A stretch of 64,000 bases of DNA from Hydractinia symbiolongicarpus. Its lineage: Eukaryota; Cnidaria; Hydrozoa; Anthoathecata; Hydractiniidae. The notes under the pieces were generated by a model. The model searched no databases. It was not told where the DNA came from and worked only from the letters and a program-made list of their open reading frames with translations. Made by a program: the position numbers and the translations under genes. The number at the start of each line of letters is the position of its first letter. The first letter of the stretch is position 1. Shown piece by piece: positions 1-9,509 of the stretch. The DNA lies in NCBI RefSeq assembly GCF_029227915.1, contig NC_079889.1, positions 11,488,001 through 11,552,000 on the forward strand, written 5' to 3'.

Positions 1-169
1 ATTTAGGTCAAAATTAAAGTGACAAAATAATCAGACTTGTTTGTAATAAAATAAAACCCCTCCAGATAACCTAGCTTCGAATAAAATGTAGCAACTGATT
101 TTATCGAGCTTCTTCCTTAGAAAGTTTGGGAGCTGGTATGAGTCTCCTACTTTTGATGTGTTAATAAGC
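1..169. other. unassigned AT-rich DNA
   Basis: I see no convincing coding potential or repeat here. The stretch is directly downstream, in minus-strand sense, of a LINE C-terminal relic, so part of it may be 3' untranslated sequence of that dead element. Confidence 0.3.
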
Positions 170-345
170 TAAGTCTTTTTTATTCTACCTTCAAGTTTTG
201 CTCCATAAAACATTAATTTTTAGTTTTCCCACCCAATTATTCTTCTCCATTCCTCTGAATCACCTCAACCAACTAACCTATGGATCTGAATAACATCTCT
301 AATGCTATAAATACCTAGTCTGCTTCTATACTCAGCTAAAATATC
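170..345 (-). pseudogene. decayed C-terminal tail of a non-LTR (LINE) polyprotein
   Basis: Read on the minus strand, this stretch gives pieces of the C-terminal region that follows reverse transcriptase in many animal LINEs. The pieces are a segment RSRLGIYSIRDVIQ, then after a frame change MEKNNWVGK, then FYGAKLEGRIKKT before a stop. Family knowledge: such tails typically read R-L-R-W-F-G-H-x-x-R-M..NW followed by G-R-P-K-K-T-W. At least two frame changes and an internal stop show it is dead. It may come from the same family as the RT fragment at 5.8-7.0 kb, which lies in the opposite orientation and lacks exactly this tail. The call rests on short motifs, so confidence is moderate. Confidence 0.5.
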
Positions 346-893
346 AGAGTTTATAATGGGATGATGAGGGTGGTTAGGCGTGCATGTAAGAAGCTTGTAT
401 AGGCTCTACAGTGTTGGTACAAAATTTAATTGCCAATCGAAATTCAGATTCCAAGTTATGTGCCATTTTGGCATTATAAATTTACCTCTATAGTATCCAT
501 ATATATTGATCAAGTTTGAATAAATATCCCAGAACAGGTCTAAAACTGCTGATGAATGTCAATATAATAAGTTGTGCAACATTAAAGATTTTAACGTTTT
601 TCTGGTTCCGAACTTCAGGCAGCCATTATTGCTGTTGCGAGGCAACTAGAAACAAGCTATTTACCCTGGGTTATAAAAAAAAAAAAACAGTTCTGATTTT
701 GGTGATTTTGATGATGAATTGAGAGTTCAGGTTAGTAAGGTTTATTGGAATATTTATATCAAAATTGTTGAAGCATTTGACTGCAAAGAATAAATCCTGA
801 CAAATCAAAGATTGAAAGATGAAATTTCGAAAACTTCTCATAGAAGAACTAGTAACGTTTTATTCTATTCCAAAAATATTTCAGTTTTAAGTG
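346..893. other. unassigned intergenic DNA
   Basis: AT-rich sequence with homopolymer runs (a run of A near 677) and only short random-looking reading frames. No family was recognised. The right end may be decayed flanking sequence of the integrase relic that follows. Confidence 0.3.
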
Positions 894-1130
894 ACCTATT
901 TTGGCAGACCCTGCCAAATACTTAGCGATAATGGAAGCAAATTTGATAACAAGGAAATGAGAGAATTGGGAGAGAAATTTGGTATTGATAAGTTGCAGAT
1001 GCAGTATTCAGTAAAGGGATTGTAGAGAGACACAACAAAGTTGTTTACGAGTGTATGATAGAAACAATTCATGATTGCAAGTGTCCCAGATGTAGCTTTG
1101 ACATAAAAACGTTCTTGTTACTAAAAGGTG
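894..1130 (+). pseudogene. LTR-retrotransposon integrase relic
   Basis: In one frame the sequence reads FGRPCQILSDNGSKFDNKEM, which matches the integrase-core block with the second catalytic Asp (SDNG.F). After a frame change it reads GIVERHNKVVYECMIETIHD, the block carrying the third catalytic residue, Glu (NGIVERHN). A stop and a frame change separate the two, so it cannot encode a working integrase. It is on the plus strand and abuts the LTR of the copia element, which is on the minus strand. It is therefore a separate and older element, probably the one the copia copy landed in or beside. The first catalytic Asp is not visible. Confidence 0.6.
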
Positions 1131-1136
1131 TAAAAC

Positions 1137-1247
1137 TGATAATAACCATAGATAGTGAAACGATGTACACATATATTTATTACACCCACCAGTTATAATG
1201 CTACACTATAAAGAAACAAATAATAAACATAATGATCAACACTAACA
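1137..1247 (-). repeat. 3' LTR of the copia-type element
   Basis: This 111-bp terminal repeat reads TGTTAG...TTATCA on the minus strand and so has canonical TG...CA ends. It matches the copy at 4,874-4,984 except for one internal base (C against A in GTACAC/GTAAAC) and the terminal base. The adjoining internal sequence at 1,248-1,265 is purine-rich on the minus strand (AAAAAGGGAGGCG) and is the likely polypurine tract for plus-strand priming. Confidence 0.9.
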
Positions 1248-1570
1248 CACGCCTCCCTTTTTCTTGTAGTTCGTAGAACGTCCATAGTGTTTGAAATGTC
1301 TGCAACTAAAGAAGGTACACAACCTGTGTGCACAATGAAATAAAATGAAACACTTTGATAATAGTCAATTTTATAATGTCACACATCAAGTTTTCCAATC
1401 GACAGAATATTTTGTAAACTGTGACAACTAGCACCATGTTTTGTCAGACAATCAGCCAATTGTCTTTTGGTGGAAATCCATTCCACTGTACTGATTTCTT
1501 TACGAATTAGCATTTTTTTTATTGCTGCAATATCAATACGCAGTCGTTTTTCACTTATTACTTTCGTTGA

Positions 1571-2470
1571 TTATATAAGTGAACGTAGATTTTTATTATT
1601 ATTAATCTTGGCATTTATTGTGATTTTCCTTACGTCTTTTCTTAGCAATTCCGCCAGTAATTCAGATAGGTACAGTGCATCGTCCAACCCATCTAATAGT
1701 GCTAAACTTTCTGCAGCTGTGGTACTCTTCACTACCCTTTTAATTTTGTTTGATGACCAATTTAGTATACAACAATCATTATTTTCTCCAAGTAATAAAA
1801 TGATATGTGCACCTGCACTAGATGCACCATCTGGCAAATTTGCATGGGAAGCATCTGTGAATACGACTAATCGAAGCTCCTGGTTGACATTCATTTTTGG
1901 ATATATCAGTTTAAACTGATCAGACTTAATTTTCTTTACCATTTTGTTAGCTTCAATGAGATGTCTTACTTCTGGACTCTGGTTGATACACATGCTAAAG
2001 TGCAAAACATCAAAACGAACATCAGGCCTGGTCTGACTGGCCACCCAAATTGCTTGACCAATCAAACTCCGTAAACTGGCAATTTCAGTGGAATTAAGTT
2101 TCTCAAACTTATTTGCTTGACGTTTCGGAGATAGAGGTATAAGTTGCATCGAGTCAATAAAATCATTCTGGGACACTTCTATGTTACCATTGTTATGCTG
2201 TATGTTTAAGCCAACATATTTAAAATAATTTTCCTCAATTTTCCCAATTCGAAAGACATCTCTTAATTTATAAACAACCTCTTTCTCAAAAGATGTTATT
2301 CCTGAGTGAATAAAATCGTCGACATGGATAACAAAAAGCCCTTCTAGAATATCCTCACGTTTCCAATAGAACATAGCTGGGTCGAACTTGGATTGTACAC
2401 ATCCAAGCTTTTCAATTTCTTTTTTCACAGTAAAAAACCAGTGTCGTGCAGCATCATTTAATCCATACAC
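1571..2470 (-). pseudogene. copia-type reverse transcriptase (C-terminal) and RNase H
   Basis: The 299-residue segment starts at MYGLNDAARHWF, the conserved YGL-K/N-x-A-x-R block of copia RT. Residues 45-54 read LFVIHVDDFI: the catalytic Asp pair is kept, but the first residue of the usual YVDD box is His. RNase H follows, with TDAS (about residues 205-208), TTAAES (250-255, catalytic Glu) and GLDDALYL (261-268). It closes at a stop near the 3' LTR. Together with the preceding segment it would copy the element's RNA in the particle. It is non-functional here because of the upstream frameshift. Confidence 0.85.
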
Positions 2471-3087
2471 AACCTTTTTAAGTTTCCAAAGGTTCCTTGG
2501 TCATCTGCTTCAATTGGTGGCTGCAAAAATACATTTCTCTGGATATCACATCCCTGAAGAAAAGCAGCTTTGATATCTGTGGTTTTGCATTGCCACTCTT
2601 TTATACTAGAGATTGCTATCAGAATTCTCAGGGTGCTTTTCAAGGCAGTAGGCGAGTCAACTTGTAAAATTTGCTCCTCTTCAAAGCCTCTTGCAACGAG
2701 TCTGGCTTTTACAAAATTTTCTGAACCAGTTTTCTTCTCTGTAATTACCCATGTAGTAGAAATTGTCTTTTGTCTTGAATTTCTCACTTCTTCAAAAACC
2801 TCAAAATCCTTCCAGTTCTTAATCTCTTGTTCCTTGGCAGTGATAACATCTTTGTCACAATGGCGTTGTTGTGGCACTAAGACAATGTTTACTTCCTCAG
2901 TTCTTCCCTTTTCTACCTTTTCCCATTTGTCAATACTCTGAAAATCTATACAAATGGGATTTTCTTCATCTGGGTGTTTCACATTGTACCAGGAAGAATA
3001 CTTCCCAGTTGCTTTGCCAGCTCTGCTGATTATCGTTGCCTCTCTCCAAAATGTTGTCACCTGGCTGCTTGTAGCGAATTTCATCAT
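2458..3087 (-). pseudogene. copia-type reverse transcriptase, N-terminal part
   Basis: The 209-residue segment lies in a different frame from the integrase segment upstream, so a frameshift lies between about 3,180 and 3,090. It has the linker WREATIISRAGKATGKYSSW typical of copia polyproteins and then the palm start: KDFEVFEEV, STTWVITEKK, VKARLVARGFEEEQ, and the first catalytic Asp region KTTDIKAAFLQG. It ends out of frame at NLKRLCMD; the other frame at this point reads NLWKLKKVVYGL. A one-base shift near 2,490 therefore separates it from the rest of the domain. Confidence 0.82.
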
Positions 3088-3181
3088 TTTTCTTTGGCAT
3101 ACCCGTAACGTTGTCAGTCATGTTTTGGTCCAAGGTGGCATCGTCAAGTTGTACTACGTCATGTATAGCAGCATCGGCATG

Positions 3182-4150
3182 CTATCTTTGATTAGTGCTT
3201 TCTTCGTCTGAAGATTCACGAATGCAATTCACCTCACCTGAGGTAACTTTTATTTCAGGGCCAGGATCTGATTCTGTTGGCTCTTGAAATCCATGCCCAA
3301 CTTTAATCAATCTGGTGGTTGATACCCTAACATAAACATTTCCATGTCGCACAAAGACAATTTTTCCATCTTGACCTATTACAGTGCCAGGTCCTTTCCA
3401 TTTGTTGGATTCATCTCTCTTGTAAAAGACTTTACAACCTCTGTCAAATTGAGTACAATTTACCTTAATTTTATGTTTTAAGGCACGTCTGATTTTTGAT
3501 GATGACTCAGCTTCTATGTATGCTCTTCTAGCAGCATGCAAAGTGTTGATATGCTTTGCAAACACTTGGTTCATTGTTGTACCTTTAAGAGCTGGCGGCA
3601 AATCTGTCATCACGTTGGAAAGATTAGGATTTTGTCCCAATACAAGTTGATAGGAAGAAAATCCGTTCCACATTTGCAGGCAGTTCTTTGCATTTATTGC
3701 CCACACTAGAGCCGTTTCCAAAGACACTGTTGGATTGTCTGCCAGTATCTTTTCCAGACATTTGTCAACAACAGCATGGTTTCTCTCACAGATTCCATTT
3801 TGCCACGGGCTTTCAGCAGCTGTGTTAAGGACTTTAATGTTTAAGTTTCCACGCACGTTTCTATAATCTTCATTGGCAAATTCGCCACCATTATCTGCCA
3901 AGAACTTCTGTGGGGCTCCAAATCCAGAACCAATCCACATTTGCATAACATTATCTATGATAGTGGATGGTTTTTTATCTTTGATGATTCCTGCATCACT
4001 AGTAAGTAAACACAACTCACTTTCATTTGATCCAGTAAATAATGTGATATGCTCCCCAGAGTTCATGGACCGTCTGTGAGGACAATCTCTCATAAAATGC
4101 AAAATAGACTCACAAATTTTGCATTTCGTAGGTTTATCATTGAAACCCAA
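3182..4150 (-). pseudogene. copia-type zinc knuckle fused to partial integrase
   Basis: The 322-residue open segment continues the Gag frame. Its first codon is TTG, so it has no start of its own. Residues 10-23 form a CX2CX4HX4C zinc knuckle (C-K-I-C...H-F-M-R-D-C). From about residue 84 it carries the integrase blocks LADNGGEFANEDY (second catalytic Asp) and ESPWQNGICERNHAVV (catalytic Glu), then the C-terminal region with WKGPGTVIGQDGKIVFVRHG. The protease D-S/T-G site, the HHCC zinc finger and the first catalytic Asp of integrase are absent: the knuckle is joined to the mid-core by only about 55 residues. This internal deletion alone would prevent processing and integration. Confidence 0.8.
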
Positions 4151-4849
4151 TGGGTTTGTTTTAGTGTCAGTGTTTCTAGATCGAAAATGTTCATTTTCAC
4201 CATGTCTAAAAATTCTCTGGGGTCTGCTAAAACGGTTATGTTAATATTTATTTGGACGATTGTAAAGTATCTCTTCTGAAGCTGAGGCTCCCCTGGGTTC
4301 TAACACAATGCCAGAAACATCACTCTCAGATGGGATAGCTTATTCTCCATAGAACTTTCTGAGAGCAGTTTTCATTTGATCAAATAACTGTTCTTTCTTT
4401 GAGTAATCAACACCTGTTAACACCAGTTGTCTCTCCTTGTGAGAAAGTTTTGAAGCATCAAGTAGTTTAAATGCTAAGACTGAGGAAGGCAATTTCATAT
4501 CTTTTTGCATTATTCGGTTACACCTTTTTCCAAATTCCAAAACAAAAGCCTCAACTTTCTGGTTAGCTTCACGTACGTATCTATCAAATATTGTATAACG
4601 TTCGTATACCTCACTTAACTCATCTTTTTTAAAAAGTTTATCCAAATAACCAATAAGTTTCTCTACGCCATCATCCGCATTAATACTTTCCAGTTTCAGT
4701 TCATTAAACACTTTGTCTTTAACACCACTTGGATCTAAATCTGTAACAATGCACCAAGCACGTAACTCTTCACAATATTTGTCATATGGTTTGTCTTTGC
4801 TATTGAACACTGGTGGGTTTTTATAGCCACTCATCTTTAAATTCTTCAA
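4151..4849 (-). pseudogene. gag: copia-type Gag, interrupted by two stops
   Basis: The reading frame opens at 4,849 and gives 169 residues (MKNLKMSGYKNPPVFNSKDK...) typical of copia-group Gag: a helical region with W and F anchors (ELRAWCIVTD) and an Arg-rich FGKRCNRIMQKDM segment. It then hits TAA at 4,340-4,342. Reading on in the same frame continues through SESDVSG..., meets a second TAA near 4,238, then a basic RSRNTDTKTN stretch leading into the zinc knuckle of the next open segment. Gag and pol are therefore in one frame, as usual for copia elements, and the two stops look like inactivating mutations. Gag would form the cytoplasmic virus-like particle. The start is chosen as the first ATG after the LTR and primer site. 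Confidence 0.75.
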
Positions 4850-4850
4850 C

Positions 4851-4866
4851 TACCCTTTGCTACCAT
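4851..4866 (-). other. probable primer-binding site, initiator Met-tRNA type
   Basis: Beginning seven bases inside the 5' LTR, the minus strand reads TGGTAGCAAAGGGTAG. The 3' end of animal initiator Met-tRNA predicts TGGTAGCAGAGGATGG (general knowledge), so the first eight bases match exactly and the rest closely. Copia-group elements often prime from initiator Met-tRNA, sometimes from an internal fragment. The location and match make this the likely minus-strand primer site. Confidence 0.65.
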
Positions 4867-4873
4867 TTAAAAT

Positions 4874-4984
4874 TGATAATAACCATAGATAGTGAAACGA
4901 TGTAAACATATATTTATTACACCCACCAGTTATAATGCTACACTATAAAGAAACAAATAATAAACATAATGATCAACACTAACT
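4874..4984 (-). repeat. 5' LTR of the copia-type element
   Basis: Partner of the LTR at 1,137-1,247, 109 of 111 positions identical by eye. The first base of the canonical TGTTAG start has become A here. The near identity argues for a fairly recent insertion, while the coding region has several breaks. Either the copy was already defective when mobilised by another element, or gene conversion has kept the LTRs alike. Confidence 0.9.
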
Positions 4985-5810
4985 GATACATAAACAAATG
5001 AGGTTTTAATAATATGAAAAATACTACCTGTTGAGTTGAATGTGATGCCAGAGAAAGATCTAACAAATATCACCAATTGCGGAAGCCCTGGTTAAAAAGA
5101 GGGTCGATGAAGAAGCCAGCATCCCAGAAAGAAATAAGTGAGATTCAGACAATTATATGACGGAAAGGGTGAATCGGCTTTCTCTTAACAACGGAAAAAT
5201 AGAGATGACAAAGTAAACCAAAATTGAATGCCCAGATAAAATTTCAGCTGGAAGAGCAAACAATGATTGCACAAGTGTTTTCACGAAAATCCAAGCGATC
5301 TGAACAACATAAAAATTGGGTCAATGCATCAAAACAAGGGGAGTACCATGCAGTGTGGATTGGTCAAAAGTAGTACAGGGTTTAATGGCAATGTTATCAT
5401 CACAAAAATAGATAATTACTCTTTATATTACCCTTATTTACCGATTAACACTGGTAATTATTGTGCTGTTAATTATTTTGATTTTCCTGGTGAATATATA
5501 AAAGTTAAACGATAATACCGGTAATTCTAACAGTATAACTAGTATAACCAGGGAATTACATGAAAAAAACATGCGTGCTACGAATTGCGTGAATCCACAT
5601 TAAAAAATTTGCATGTGTGATTTTTTAATTTCATTATAGAGCCCCTAATTGGTGTAAAAGTGTTAAATATATTAACAAAACATATTGCTTCACCGTAGAA
5701 AGTAAATTATAGCAAATATATACTGCAGAATTACATCAAAACACTATACAAAGAGAGTCGTCAAACACATTTTTTGCAAACAAAAAAAGTTTTTTTTAGT
5801 TTTTTTTACT
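4985..5810. other. unassigned AT-rich DNA between two retroelements
   Basis: Short frames only, including one of 82 codons at 5,267-5,515 with no recognised similarity. It may hold more of the plus-strand element whose integrase relic lies on the other side of the copia insertion, but I could not identify any motif firmly. The right end has T and A homopolymers (5,760-5,812) just where the next LINE fragment begins. Confidence 0.3.
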
Positions 5811-6978
5811 AAAATGATGGTAAAAGCGTCTGGATATATTGGAGTTGAGCTTATTACAAGTCTTGCTAACCAGATTATAAAGGATGGTGCTATTCTGAGT
5901 GAGTGGCAGTCGAGTGTAATAGTGAATTGTTTCAAGGGCAAGGGTGATGCATTAGAAAGGGGTAACTATAGAGGTTTGAAGTTGGTTGATCAAGTAATAA
6001 AAGTTATTGAAAGAGTGATTGATAAGTTACTTAGAGAAAGAATTGATATAGATAAGATGCAATTTGGTTTTGTTCCAGGGCGTGGCACTACAGATGCAAT
6101 ATTTTTACTCAGACAGCTTCAGGAAAAGTATTTAGGAAAGAGAAAGAATCTCTATTTTGCCTTTGTAGATTTAGAGAAAGCTTTTGATAGAGTACCACGT
6201 AAAGTTATTTGGTGGGCTATGAGAAAATGAGGTGTGGATGAGTGGCTAGTTACGATGGTAGTCTATGTACAGCAATGCTAGAAGTCGTGCAAGGATTAAC
6301 GATTCACTTAGTGATGAATTTAGTGTAAATGTTGGTGTACATCAGGGTTCTGTACTTAGTCCTTTGTTGTTTGTTCTAGTCTTAGAAGCGCTGTTGATGG
6401 AGTTCAGAACAGGTTGTCCATGGAAGTTATTGTATGCAGATGATTTGGTTCTCATAGCAGAGTCGATGAAAGAATTAGTTGAAAAGTTTGAGAAGTGGAA
6501 GAAAGTACTAGAAGAGAAAGGGCTAAAGGTAAACACAACAAAGTCTAAAGTCATGATTAGTAGCTTTGCAGCCAAGTGTGACCTTGTAGTTGGAAAGTGG
6601 CCTTGTGGAGTTTGCAGGAAAGGGGTTGGTAGTAACTCAATTTTTTGTCAGACTTGCAAGTATTGGGTACATAAGAATATTATTAGTATTAGTGGAAGGT
6701 TAAGAGCTGAAATTCAGTTTGTATGCAAGCGTTGCAAAGGTGAGATTATAGAGAATAAAGTATTTCCAGCTTTAATGATGTACAACAGCGGCTCGTTAGA
6801 GATAGCTGAGAACTTCTGTTACTTAGGTGATATGTTGGGAAGTGAAGGGGGTGTTGGAAGAAGTGTTACTTGCAGGATAGGTTCTGCTTGGAAAAAGTTC
6901 AGAGAGTTACTTTCTTTGTTGACTAGCAGAGTCCTGTCAATTGAGGTAAAAGGTAGGTTGTATGAGGCTGTGTTTTGA
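5811..6978 (+). pseudogene. truncated non-LTR reverse transcriptase with Cys/His finger
   Basis: Two open segments, 5,814-6,230 (138 codons) and 6,265-6,978 (237 codons), together give a LINE RT. The blocks are NCFKGKGDALERGNYRGLKL, FGFVPGRGTTDAIFLLRQLQ, FAFVDLEKAFDRVPRKVIWW (catalytic Asp), VHQGSVLSPLLF, YADDLVLIAES (catalytic Asp pair), then a thumb. After the thumb, the second segment has a zinc-binding pattern at residues 114-157: CX2C-X10-CX2C-X4-H ... CX2C, PHD-like. A TGA at 6,228-6,230 and a frameshift before 6,265 break it. The start sits in T/A homopolymers, so the endonuclease half is lost, and the C-terminal tail is cut off at 6,978. The family looks like one common in cnidarian genomes; the exact clade is undecided. 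Confidence 0.85.
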
Positions 6979-7493
6979 CAGCATTTATCAATTTTGTTCA
7001 TACTTTTTACATACTTCCACAACATGCGTGGTATTATTGAAGGTTGCGATTTATCACACGCGTACCTAAAATCTCACGAAATGGCCTGAAATAATTCATG
7101 TGCGAACATTTTTTCATACAGTTGAGAATTTAAAAATATAAAACTTTCCACAGGTTAACATAAATAATTTACAATTATACTCAACAATAATATTGGAAGT
7201 TGTAAAACCACAAGAAGACGCAATAAGTTTAACTTGTCTAGCAAAGAAGAAGATAAGTGTTTTAAAATAGTTTTGCAGGTGAACATCGCAATTTTCTATG
7301 AGCGATAGTTTGAAAGTCTGGATACCATTTGTGTGTGTGAGTATACCGTTAATACACAGTTAGGGTGAATATATCGTCAATACAGGTTGTCACTGTTTTC
7401 CCCAAAACATTTGTAACTTGATATGCAACTTCTAAACTTTCTATTTCTTAAAAAATGGAACGTTAAAACCTTACAAATTATAAATATTCTTAC
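6979..7493. other. unassigned DNA, putative intron or 3' side of the host gene
   Basis: No exon was recognised on either strand. On the minus strand around 7,065-7,110 there is a motif (CAGGCCATTTCGTGAGATTT) that resembles two others near 9,150 and 9,350, suggesting a dispersed repeat. If the gene described next is real, this lies in its downstream intron. Confidence 0.3.
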
Positions 7494-7649
7494 TATGCCT
7501 TTGTTCCGCAATGATCTTCTTACTCGAACACCTTCATATGCAACTAATTCTGTGGTGTTGGTTTCACCTTCAAATTTTCTTTTTACTGCTGGTTGGGGCT
7601 TTTTTTGTACAGGCACACGTTTTTTAATTGGTTCAAGGATGGGTTTAAA
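7494..7649 (-). CDS. exon of probable WDR76-like host gene (basic segment)
   Basis: On the minus strand an acceptor (TTACATTCTTTAG) precedes 7,649 and a donor (GTAAGA) follows 7,494. They enclose 156 bp that are open in phase 0 (52 codons). The peptide starts FKPILEPIKKRVPVQKK and ends VRVRRSLRNKGI. It is strongly basic and proline-rich, with a C-terminal RRSLR motif. In WDR76-type proteins a basic region ending in a RRS-R-L-like motif follows the YE..R..NI segment and precedes the WD40 propeller (family knowledge, recalled). Joining to the upstream exon keeps the frame. No WD40 exon is found in the window, so the propeller either lies beyond a long intron or has been lost. Confidence 0.55.
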
Positions 7650-8575
7650 CTAAAGAATGTAACATATGCATATATCAATTAAAATACTTTCCTTAGAATA
7701 AACATCATTCAGACAGGTAAATACATCAAAAGTGTGCTATGCAAAGAATAATAAAATTAACACATAATTTTGGGATATGTCAAACTTTTCAGCATGACCA
7801 TTGAACCGCAATTTTTCAGTGGTAGTAAAGTTTATTTATTCACACAGCACATTTAAAAGCATCAGTATTTATAAATGAGATGCAATTATTTAATTTGCAA
7901 AAAAATCACAGAGACAAACACACCCGGAGTGTTTTAACGATTTTAAAGGTGTGAGAGAAAAAAGTTAACTTTCCACATTAAAAAATAAACAGCTAAATTA
8001 TTGAAAAAGTACAGCCAATGTGATATATAGTACTAAAAAATTCTACATGATAAAATGTCTACTCGAGGGGCTACCATGGTTGGCTGCAAGGATCAGAAAA
8101 TGCACAACATCTTAAAACTATGCAATTAGTGTATTGAGGTTGTTGTTTCGTTAAAATAGGCAATGTGATATAACATGTCAGTTCATTATCAAGTTATAAA
8201 AAGGGCAAAGATAAATGTTGCTCGCTATGGTTGCGCATGAACAAAATAAATTGAGACCAAACGTTTTTCATTCATAATTATTACAAATGAAATAACCATG
8301 TGAAAGCCATAATACAAATTATTAAAAGTTTTTTAGCTATTCCAGCCGGAAATGAAAAAAGGCTTGTTTTCAGGATTTTCAGTCATTTGCAAGCAGAGTT
8401 GCAATCATGCAAATATATATGCAAATAATTTTAAAGCTAAAACATTTCCATCAAGAAAATACTTGCAATAGATTATTCTTGAAGTTATGTTTCATCACGC
8501 AGGAATAAGACAAATCTGTGACTCTTTTTCAGCTAAAAGACTAACACTGGTATTGTGATAAAAATTTACACTTAC
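7650..8575 (-). other. putative intron between the two host exons
   Basis: A 926-bp stretch that starts on the minus strand with GTAAGTG (8,575 downwards) and ends with TTCTTTAG at 7,650. It is AT-rich with no coding motif. Both flanking exons are multiples of three and phase 0, which supports the pair as real splice partners. Confidence 0.5.
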
Positions 8576-8695
8576 AGATCTGAGCAAGCCTAAACTTTCC
8601 AACATCTTCTTATTTTCTTCAATATTTTTCTGCCGTAGCTTCTCATATTCACTGACGTTGTTGCTCAACATTCTTGTTATATATATTGTTTTATC
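8576..8695 (-). CDS. exon of probable WDR76-like host gene (YE..R..NI..N segment)
   Basis: On the minus strand an acceptor (TTTTTATTAG) ends at 8,696 and a strong donor (GTAAGTG) begins at 8,575. The 120 bp between are open in phase 0 (40 codons). The peptide contains SEYEKLRQKNIEENKKMLES followed by LGLLRS. The pattern YE-x2-R-x2-NI-x2-N-x3-L-x-S/L-L-x-L is the short conserved N-terminal block I associate with WDR76, a nuclear WD-repeat protein linked to DNA-damage and chromatin functions. The start codon is undecided: either the ATG at residue 9 of this exon with an upstream non-coding exon, or an ATG in an exon further right. Phase agreement with the next exon is the best evidence. Confidence 0.55.
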
Positions 8696-9127
8696 CTAAT
8701 AAAAATAATGCAAATTATCTTCTATATATAGATTTAAAAGTTTACATTGTACCACAACATCCAAAGAAAACCAATTTTAATAATTAAAAAATAGACATGC
8801 ACTGTAAATGGTACCACATATACCATGAATTTAGAATAATGGACTGTAGTAGTAGTTAACACAAGCACAATCCATGGATTCGCTGTTCTTAAGATTTAGG
8901 AAAAAGGGATCATTAATCACAATTTGTAACAGACTGTGAAAATTTTTTTTGTTGCTTATTATCTATACACATGTATTAATGGTTAAAATCTCAAGAATTG
9001 TAGAAAATCCACCTGTTTCCCAATTCAATTTTGAATGTAGCACTGGATGTTGTCTTATCAAACACTGGTGAACACAAAATAGTCATCTGAGAATTGCCAT
9101 CACATATTCGTAAATTATGATTTTATG

Positions 9128-9400
9128 CACAAATGGTTTTACGCGCTACACAGGCCTTTTCGGGAAAATTTTGATACAAAAGGCACTCCTCAAGTATTTT
9201 ACGTGGGCTTTTTTGGCGTGCTGCACTGGTTAACTTCTTATACAAATTTTTATTTTGCAGGTGCCATCAATACTACGGCAAAGCCATTTTGTGTGTGTGT
9301 GGAGGTGTGCGCATGCTATTGCACGCTTCTCCTGAAACGGCCTGGTTACATATTTTACCGTGCACTTTATGCACATTACATTTTCATGCAAACAAACAAA
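9128..9400. repeat. imperfect inverted repeat, possible fold-back element
   Basis: The left arm near 9,128-9,170 (core CAGGCCTTTTCGGGAAAATT) is echoed in reverse complement near 9,330-9,380 (core of the opposite strand CAGGCCGTTTCAGGA). The arms are roughly 40 bp with several mismatches and small gaps. A third similar core lies near 7,065-7,110. This suggests a dispersed non-autonomous repeat. No target duplication was identified. Confidence 0.35.
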
Positions 9401-9509
9401 TTTTTTCAACTTCCGCACATATATAGTGCAGGTAATTTTTTCAACTCATGCTCACATTTTTACGCAAATATAACTTTGATTAATTGTTAACCGTCTGGAT
9501 TCTTCAAGT

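Larger units (their letters stand above)
1137..4984 (-). mobile_element. Ty1/copia-type LTR retrotransposon, internally deleted
   Basis: This is a 3,848-bp element on the minus strand, bounded by two 111-bp direct repeats that differ at two positions. Order in its own sense: LTR, initiator-tRNA-like primer site, gag, CCHC knuckle, partial integrase, reverse transcriptase, RNase H, purine tract, LTR. Integrase before reverse transcriptase is the diagnostic Ty1/copia order. The very short LTRs recall the GalEa-type copia elements of marine animals (family knowledge; assignment inferred). The protease and N-terminal integrase region are missing between the zinc knuckle and the DNGGEF block, and there are in-frame stops and frameshifts. 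No clear 5-bp target duplication is present (AAAAC on one side, GATAC on the other). Confidence 0.88.

Noticed and set aside
1467-1919. 150-codon plus-strand frame over the copia RNase H region
   Set aside because: It is antisense to the clearly homologous minus-strand RT/RNase H segment; its hydrophobic peptide is a shadow of that frame.
2570-3211. Plus-strand frames of 123 and 85 codons over the copia RT
   Set aside because: They are antisense shadows of the minus-strand RT segment and have no recognisable motifs.
9125-9490. 121-codon plus-strand frame
   Set aside because: It overlaps an imperfect inverted repeat and has an odd composition rich in Cys, Phe and Tyr, with no recognised domain or splice context.
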